Of a stretch of 28,825 nucleotides of DNA, positions 24,472-28,825 are shown piece after piece. The notes beneath the pieces are model-generated. The model was not told where the DNA came from and searched no databases. It was given only the letters and a program-made list of their open reading frames with translations. Every line of letters starts with the position of its first letter. Position 1 is the stretch's first letter. A program made the translations under genes and the position numbers. Origin of the DNA: Aestuariivita sp049276915 (GTDB lineage Bacteria > Pseudomonadota > Alphaproteobacteria > Rhodobacterales > Rhodobacteraceae); the NCBI RefSeq assembly GCF_049276915.1, contig NZ_JBASXK010000079.1, positions 1 through 28,825 on the forward strand. The letters run 5' to 3'.

Positions 24472-25128
24472 ATGATCACGCAATACAATTGGAACACCTC
24501 CAACGGCTACAAGATTGCCATCGCGCTGGAAGAGATGGGGCAGGCCAATAGGATCCATCCGATCAATATCGGCGCGGACGATCAGTTTTCTGAGATGTTC
24601 TCTGCCCTGACGCCAAACAACAAGATTCCTGTCATCGCGGATGATGACGGACCGGATGGCGCCGCGATCACCCTGTTTGAAAGCGTCGCGATCCTGATGT
24701 ACCTGTCGGAAAAGACAAATCTTTTTTTCCCCGCTGATCCGCGCGAGCGGCTTGAGGCGTTGCAGTGGCTTTTCTGGCAGGCATCGGGATTGGGCCCAAA
24801 TTTCGGTCAGCTTCATCATTTCAACAATGTCGCGCCCGATGATCAGACCTATTCAAGGGGTCGTTTCACGGCCGAGGTGCGCAGGCTTTACGCTGTGCTC
24901 AACACCCGGCTTGAGGGGCGGGACTATGTCGTGGGCGACTATTCCATCGTGGATATGAACATCTGGCCTTGGGTGGCGCGTCACGCCTGGCAAAAGGTCG
25001 ATCTGGCCGAGTTTCCCAACGTTGAGCGCTGGTTCAGCACAATCGGCGTACGCCCCGCTGTCATCAAGGCGCGCGCCGATCTGGATGCTGCCTGTGCGGC
25101 TGCGAAGAGTCAGAGTTCCGCCGGCTGA
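24472..25128 (+). CDS. Glutathione transferase, YfcG/YghU-like
   Basis: This 218-residue cytosolic protein has the two GST domains. The thioredoxin-like domain begins MITQYNWNTSNGYKIAIALEE, with Thr9 and Asn11 in the places used by E. coli YfcG for glutathione-dependent disulfide reduction. TPNNKIPVI and LFESVAILMYL are the glutathione-binding loops. The helical domain carries DYSIVDMNIWPWV, the usual folding motif. I chose the ATG at 24472 with AGGGA upstream; the open frame to 24433 lacks similarity. It follows the GGT-family gene by 66 bp. Its end overlaps the convergent esterase gene by 19 bp. Disulfide-bond oxidoreductase activity is the likely role, with detoxification as the alternative. 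Confidence 0.9.
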   Translation: MITQYNWNTSNGYKIAIALEEMGQANRIHPINIGADDQFSEMFSALTPNNKIPVIADDDGPDGAAITLFESVAILMYLSEKTNLFFPADPRERLEALQWLFWQASGLGPNFGQLHHFNNVAPDDQTYSRGRFTAEVRRLYAVLNTRLEGRDYVVGDYSIVDMNIWPWVARHAWQKVDLAEFPNVERWFSTIGVRPAVIKARADLDAACAAAKSQSSAG

Positions 25129-25730
25129 GCACGCAAGAACCCGGTGATTTCATCCAGTTCTGACCGCTGGACCTCATGTCCGCCGGGATGAACGTGCCGT
25201 GTGACGGACGCGCCTTGCGTCTCGAAATAGCGGGCGAGCTTGTATGTCAAAGGCAACGGACAGATCGGATCGCGCGCCCCGGCGGTGATCAGCACATCAC
25301 GGCCATTCAGGCCCGGTTGTGGCGCGGGTTGAAACGGGATCAGCGGATGCATGAGAACAGCGCGCTGGAAAAGATCGGGATGGGCGAACATCACCGAGGC
25401 AAGGATGTTTGCTCCGTTTGAATACCCAAGTCCAATCACCGGCCGAGACGGCAGCGATGACATCTGCGCACTGACGAATTTCGCCATCTTTTCAGTCCGC
25501 TTGGCGAGGTCCTTCATGTCATAGACCCCTTCTCCCGTACGTCTGAAAAAGCGCGCCGCACCGCCCTCGGATACGTCCCCGCGCGGAGCAATCACGCTGG
25601 CCAGGGGAAGAATGTCGCTCAGCAGTTCGGTGAACTGATATTCGTCGCCGCCAGTTCCGTGAAACGCGAAAACCAAAGGCGCGTCCGGCGCGCCACGCTG
25701 TATGTAATGAACATAAAGATCGTCTGACAT
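25110..25730 (-). CDS. Alpha/beta-hydrolase esterase, MhqD-like
   Basis: This 206-residue carboxylesterase/phospholipase-like hydrolase has the full triad: Ser104 in GLGYSNGA, Asp154 in GARDPICP and His185 in HPGGHEV. HGTGGDE at 24-30 supplies the oxyanion region. The short length and VIAPRGDVSEGGAARFF pattern match the dienelactone/MhqD-type group. The start is the ATG at 25730; the open frame to 25787 would overrun the stop of the upstream gene. It lies 53 bp after the VOC dioxygenase gene on the same strand. In Bacillus subtilis such esterases are induced with the dioxygenase MhqO by quinones. That function is inferred here by analogy. Confidence 0.87.
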   Translation of the reverse strand: MSDDLYVHYIQRGAPDAPLVFAFHGTGGDEYQFTELLSDILPLASVIAPRGDVSEGGAARFFRRTGEGVYDMKDLAKRTEKMAKFVSAQMSSLPSRPVIGLGYSNGANILASVMFAHPDLFQRAVLMHPLIPFQPAPQPGLNGRDVLITAGARDPICPLPLTYKLARYFETQGASVTRHVHPGGHEVQRSELDEITGFLRAQPAEL

Positions 25731-25783
25731 CTTTCTGACTCTTATCGGTAAAACCCGGGCGCTAAGTTGCGCTCGGTGTTGGG

Positions 25784-26716
25784 TCAATTGGACAGGGGCG
25801 GCAGGATCGCCTCGATCCTGTCACGCAGATGGGCGTGCTGTTTGGGCAGTTTCAGCGCTTCACCCAGATGTGCCGTATCCTCATCGCGATCAAAGCCGGG
25901 TTCGTTTGTGGCCACTTCGAACAAGATGCCGCCCGGTGTGCGGAAATAGATGGCCCAGAAATAATCGCGGTCGATCACGGGTGTTACCTGATAACCGGTA
26001 TCCATCAACTGTTTCCGCACCGCCAGTTGAGCGGCCCGATCCTCAACCGCAAAGGCGATATGGTGGACTGATCCGGCGCCCTGCTGGGCCATTGGTGCGG
26101 AGGGCATCTGGTGAAGGTCGATGCGATCCGCTCCGTTACCGCCGGGCAGAACAAGGCGCGTGATATCACCGTCGCGCTCGGTGACCTCGTAGCCCATGAA
26201 GCGGAGCAGTTCCACGCTGGCGGCTGCATTCTTCACACGAAAGCGCGCGCCGGAAAATCCTTTGATACCCATGTCTTCAGGAACGTCCGATCCTGCCCAT
26301 GGCGCACGCTCGTCGCGTGCGGCCTCAACAAGGGCAAACCCATCGCCATCGGGACCTGCAAAGCGCAGGCGGCTTTCGCCAAAGCTGGTTTCCCGGCTCA
26401 GACCCTTGACGCCTTCTTGAACCAGTCGCTGTTCCCAAAAGGCCAGCGCGCCGGGTGCAACCGCGAATTCGGTATCGCCAACCTCTCCGGTTCCATGCCG
26501 GGCCCGCCCGATGTTGGGAAAGGGGAAATAGGTCATGACGGATCCCGGCGTGCCCAGTTCATCCCCGTAATATAGGTGGTAGACATCGGGAGCATCGAAG
26601 TTCACCGTCTTCTTTACCCGCCGCAGGCCGAGGGTCTTGGTGAAGAAGTCGTTGTTTTTCTGTGCATTGCCCGCCATCGACGTGACATGGTGCAGTCCCT
26701 TGATCTCGGTGATCAT
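25784..26716 (-). CDS. VOC-family ring-cleaving dioxygenase, MhqO-like
   Basis: This 310-residue protein has two vicinal-oxygen-chelate halves. The first opens IKGLHHVTSMAGNAQKNNDFF with the metal histidine pair at 9-10; the second has GSVHHIAFAVED and ends in RTPGGILFEVATNEPGFD, which gives the metal Glu. The length and motifs match proteins annotated as glyoxalase/ring-cleaving dioxygenase such as MhqO, proposed to open hydroquinone-type rings. The ATG at 26716 has GAAGGA upstream. The frame stays open for 240 codons further, antisense to the LysR gene, but that extension is not real. A divergent LysR gene and the downstream esterase complete a three-gene unit. Confidence 0.9.
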   Translation of the reverse strand: MITEIKGLHHVTSMAGNAQKNNDFFTKTLGLRRVKKTVNFDAPDVYHLYYGDELGTPGSVMTYFPFPNIGRARHGTGEVGDTEFAVAPGALAFWEQRLVQEGVKGLSRETSFGESRLRFAGPDGDGFALVEAARDERAPWAGSDVPEDMGIKGFSGARFRVKNAAASVELLRFMGYEVTERDGDITRLVLPGGNGADRIDLHQMPSAPMAQQGAGSVHHIAFAVEDRAAQLAVRKQLMDTGYQVTPVIDRDYFWAIYFRTPGGILFEVATNEPGFDRDEDTAHLGEALKLPKQHAHLRDRIEAILPPLSN

Positions 26717-26788
26717 TTTACCGTCCTTCAAATGTGATGTTCCTGTCTGCTGCAGGATATGGCATTGCCTGTCCATTTCCGATAGAGA

Positions 26789-26804
26789 TGTAATTATCAA
26801 TTCA
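26789..26804. promoter_or_regulatory. Candidate LysR operator between divergent genes
   Basis: TGTAATTATCAATTCA has imperfect twofold symmetry and the T-N11-A form of LysR boxes. It is AT-rich and lies 21 bp before the LysR start and about 72 bp before the dioxygenase start in a 108-bp spacer. Binding by the adjacent regulator is inferred. Confidence 0.4.
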
Positions 26805-26824
26805 CCATTGCGGAAAGTGCAATA

Positions 26825-27736
26825 ATGAAGGATCTTCAGGGTCTGCGCCTGTTTCTGAGTGTTGCCCGTGAGGGCAGCTTTGCCGAAGCGGCGCGCCAGA
26901 TGGGCACGACGCCGGCGTCCGTGACGCGGGCGGTTGCTGCGTTGGAAGAAAGTCTGCGTGCTCAGCTTTTGGTGCGCACCACACGCCAGGTGTCGCTGAC
27001 TTCGGATGGGGCGGCCTTTGCGGCGCGCGTGGACAACCTGGTGAGCGAGTTGGACAGTGCGATGGATAGCCTGCGCCATCGTGATGGCACCGCGCATGGA
27101 GCGTTGCGTATCAGCGTGCCGGTGTCTTTCGGTCTCTGCGTGCTGCCGGATGTTTTGGTCGGCTTTCGCCTCAGCCATCCGCAGATCACGCTCACGGTCG
27201 ATATGTCGGATCAGTTTGTTGATATCGTTGGCGGCGGGTTTGATCTGGCTGTGCGGATATCCGGCCCGCCAAAGGAAAGCTCGACCATCTGGCGCAAGAT
27301 CTGTGCGGTGGATCGACTGCTGGTCGCAGCACCGGAAGCACCCGAAGTCGCAATCCATATGCCTGATGAACTGCAGGCTGAGCGCTGTCTGGGATATGGC
27401 ACGGCAGGCGGCGGCGAGATCTGGCGGCTGTCGCATCAACGCGAAAGGCGCTCGGTTCGTGCAGGCGGGCAGTTTGCCGGCAACAATGGTGATCTATTGG
27501 CGCGTATCGCGCAAAGCGGGGCGGGTGTCGCTCTGTTGCCACGCTTTATTGTTGCGGATGCCTTGGCGGCAGGGAGGCTGGTTCAAGTTCTGCCCGAGTG
27601 GGAACCTGAACCTCTGTGGCTCACGCTCTACTATCCGCCGTACACGCAACTGCCTCCGACAGTGGCCCTGTTTTCAGCATTTTTTGAGAACGCGATCCTG
27701 GCCAGTGGGCTGTCTGCGACGAGAATCACAGGGTGA
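26825..27736 (+). CDS. LysR-family transcriptional regulator
   Basis: This 303-residue protein has an N-terminal winged helix-turn-helix (LRLFLSVAREGSFAEAARQMGTTPASVTRAVAALEE, about residues 6-40) and a periplasmic-binding-like effector domain from about 90. The segments GALRISVPVSFG, the LVGFRLSHPQITLTVDMSDQFVDIVGGGFDLAVRISG block and GAGVALLPRFIVADAL are typical of the CrgA/DsdC-like branch. The ATG at 26825 follows GGAAAG at slightly long spacing. It diverges from the dioxygenase-esterase pair and probably controls both them and itself through the 108-bp spacer. The inducer is unknown; a quinone or aromatic electrophile is my inference. Confidence 0.93.
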   Translation: MKDLQGLRLFLSVAREGSFAEAARQMGTTPASVTRAVAALEESLRAQLLVRTTRQVSLTSDGAAFAARVDNLVSELDSAMDSLRHRDGTAHGALRISVPVSFGLCVLPDVLVGFRLSHPQITLTVDMSDQFVDIVGGGFDLAVRISGPPKESSTIWRKICAVDRLLVAAPEAPEVAIHMPDELQAERCLGYGTAGGGEIWRLSHQRERRSVRAGGQFAGNNGDLLARIAQSGAGVALLPRFIVADALAAGRLVQVLPEWEPEPLWLTLYYPPYTQLPPTVALFSAFFENAILASGLSATRITG

Positions 27737-27993
27737 AGCAAACCCGTCGGTTGCCCTATTTCAGCCCGTGGTTCCGTCCAAATCTGGCAAAAATGGCACC
27801 AAGTGAGGTCTCAATTGCAGCCGGGCATGAAACCGGAGTTTTGCGTGAAATACGTATAGGGCATGGATTAGGCACTCGATTGGTGCATCAGGCGGGACAA
27901 TGCCCCCCAATTTCCCCGGTTATGACAGGTTGCGAGCGGTTTTTGCGCGCAGATTGACGCCACGTAGGAAACACTCTGTTTTGTCATAAAACC

Positions 27994-28022
27994 CTGAAAA
28001 TCCGCCCGGAAACTGTTAATAA
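27994..28022 (+). promoter_or_regulatory. Candidate promoter for the polysaccharide gene
   Basis: CTGAAA (27994-27999) and TAATAA (28017-28022) are spaced by 17 bp, an acceptable sigma-70 arrangement. They lie 190 bp before the sugar-transferase start. The assignment rests on hexamer similarity and spacing. Confidence 0.35.
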
Positions 28023-28109
28023 ATAAAGGCGAAAATCTGTCACTTATCAGGCAGAAATTCTTACGATGCTCCGGGGGGATGGAAAAGCCGGACGTCGGGT
28101 AATTAGTAT

Positions 28110-28133
28110 CGGCGCGCTGCAGCGTCGTTTTTT
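28110..28133 (+). terminator. Terminator-like hairpin in the leader
   Basis: CGGCGC (28110-28115), the loop GCTGCA and GCGTCG (28122-28127) form a 6-bp stem with one G-U pair. Six Ts follow at once. It lies between the candidate promoter and the coding sequence, so it would act as an attenuator or end a short leader RNA. Confidence 0.5.
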
Positions 28134-28214
28134 GAATAGGTCTGCCGTACAGCGCTCATTTAGCGCATTCTGCACGTTCGAAACGGCTGTTGACCATTGC
28201 TGTGGGGAGCAATG

Positions 28215-28607
28215 ATGAAAGATATTGTGAGCGAGGACATGTTCGTCTCGCGTCTTCAGGACATGTCTGCGAACTCGGTTGTGACACTGCAGATGGCGGA
28301 AACGGTGGTTCCGTTTCGCTCGGCTCTGCTTCCCGAGCAATTTTTTGGGCGCTATCGACAATGGGGCAAGCGGATGCTTGATATGGCACTTGTGGTGCTG
28401 AGCCTGCCTGTGGTTTTGCCAATTTTAGCGATTTGTGCGATCGCGCTCTGGTTTGAGGGTGGATCACCGTTTTACTCGCAAGATCGGTTGGGTTTTCAGG
28501 GTAAGCGCTTTCGCATTTTCAAGCTGCGCACGATGGTGCGCGATGCCGACGACCGTTTAAAGCGTCCCGCCGAAAACCTGAATCGTAAGGATTCCCTTGA
28601 AGCCTGA
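28215..28607 (+). pseudogene. Truncated exopolysaccharide sugar transferase
   Basis: The N-terminus is that of a bacterial sugar transferase (ExoY/WcaJ/PssY type), which moves a sugar phosphate to undecaprenyl phosphate to start polysaccharide assembly. RYRQWGKRMLDMALVVLSLPVVLPILAICAIALWFEGGSP holds the membrane segment, and YSQDRLGFQGKRFRIFKLRTMV is the family signature. After ADDRL, near residue 115, similarity stops; the tail KRPAENLNRKDSLEA is likely read from the insertion sequence. The family normally needs about 100 further residues with the catalytic domain, so the product should be inactive. GGGGAG lies five bases before the second of two tandem ATGs, at 28215. An unusual TTA leucine codon marks the probable junction. 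Confidence 0.85.
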
Positions 28608-28825
28608 TCTGTGATTCATCCTGTTTGGGAGGATGGATCATGTCAGCACCTTTGCCGGAAGCGCTACGGGCGCGATTTCAGAACTTGGTTGAGGAAGGAT
28701 TAAGCGGGCGCGCGGCAGCGTTGCGCTTGAAGCTTTCGCCGGCCACCGGGGCGCGGTGGAGGCTTGCGATCCGACGTACCGGGCAGATCCGCGCGGCTCC
28801 TCAAGGTCGTCCCAAGGGCAAGGGA
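28560..28825 (+). mobile_element. IS630-family element, left part
   Basis: The element begins where the sugar-transferase frame loses similarity. IS630 elements insert at TA and duplicate it; the TA at 28558-28559 is the likely target. The left inverted repeat cannot be confirmed because the right end lies beyond the window. The transposase starts at 28640. Confidence 0.65.
28640..28825 (+). CDS. IS630-type transposase, N-terminal part
   Basis: The 62 residues present run to the window edge, so the gene is partial at its 3' end. They form the helix-turn-helix DNA-binding domain common to IS630 transposases: LPEALRARFQNLVEEGLSGRAAALRLKLSPATGARW, then RRTGQIRAAPQGRPKGKG, the basic linker that leads to the DDE catalytic domain. 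GGGAGG seven bases before the ATG at 28640 supports the start. Whether the full frame is intact or split, as in many IS630 copies, cannot be seen. The upstream bases are probably the left end of the element. Confidence 0.85.
   Translation, partial: MSAPLPEALRARFQNLVEEGLSGRAAALRLKLSPATGARWRLAIRRTGQIRAAPQGRPKGKG

Larger units (their letters stand above)
27737..28214 (+). other. 478-bp gene-poor leader region
   Basis: No convincing gene is present between the LysR stop and the sugar-transferase start. The stretch is AT-richer than its neighbours. It contains a candidate promoter (27994-28022), a terminator-like hairpin (28110-28133) and a direct repeat AGCGCTCATT/AGCGCATT at 28151-28170. A 49-codon frame from 28066 has a TGA that overlaps the tandem ATG codons of the transferase gene, but it has no ribosome site. 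A plus-strand frame over 27733-27957 has no protein-like character. Confidence 0.5.

Noticed and set aside
26717..27439. Upstream extension of the VOC dioxygenase frame to 551 residues
   Set aside because: It is antisense to the LysR gene, has no family similarity, and the ATG at 26716 has a good ribosome site at the conserved protein start.
27733..27957. 74-codon frame after the LysR gene
   Set aside because: There is no ribosome site or recognisable motif, and it starts within the LysR stop region.
28079..28102. Seven-codon leader peptide after a run of Gs
   Set aside because: The G-run touches the ATG with no spacing, so it is a poor ribosome site, and no regulatory codon pattern is visible.

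Overview
The window looks like chromosomal DNA of a Rhodobacterales (roseobacter-clade) alphaproteobacterium. The support is a DmdB-type methylmercaptopropionate-CoA ligase, a zwf-pgl-pgi cluster, a HemP-like small protein, a Usg-family protein, CtrA-like TTAACC sites and GC-rich coding sequence. This placement rests on family recognition, not on a database search.

Layout. 1-2290: tandem CtrA-like boxes, a cytochrome P450 with a good intrinsic terminator, and a small SRPBCC-like protein. 2295-5766 (minus strand): DUF502 membrane protein, pseudouridine-phosphate glycosidase (psuG), PfkB-family kinase (psuK-like) and an exported DUF4198 protein. The last overlaps, head to head, an exported HupE/UreJ-type membrane protein (5708-6850, plus). 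6847-11464: a ThiE-like protein lacking a usual active-site motif, the tRNA methyltransferase TrmJ, heme A synthase CtaA, an M32 carboxypeptidase and a hot-dog thioesterase. 11599-14340: gyrA (minus). 14535-15806: a Usg-family protein and an orphan radical SAM enzyme with nine notable cysteines. 15941-19677: zwf-pgl-pgi, which make and interconvert glucose-6-phosphate and 6-phosphogluconate. 19749-22119: a second thioesterase, then dmdB with its own terminator. 22150-22562: a palindromic promoter, an unrecognised 50-residue protein and a HemP-like protein, with ATGA start/stop coupling. 22627-25128: a gamma-glutamyltransferase-family protein and a Nu/YfcG-like glutathione transferase. 25110-27736: an esterase and a VOC dioxygenase, with a divergent LysR regulator. 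This resembles the MhqD/MhqO quinone-detoxification pair known from Bacillus.

The right end (27737-28825) holds a 478-bp AT-richer leader and an exopolysaccharide sugar-transferase gene broken after about 115 residues by an IS630-type element. The transposase runs off the window.

Most of the window is ordinary core metabolism. The best candidates for something less described are the overlapping DUF4198/HupE-like pair, whose mature proteins are both predicted to begin His-Glu; the small-protein/HemP operon behind a palindromic promoter; the orphan radical SAM enzyme; and the leader and IS disruption at the polysaccharide gene. I found no CRISPR array, tRNA or rRNA.
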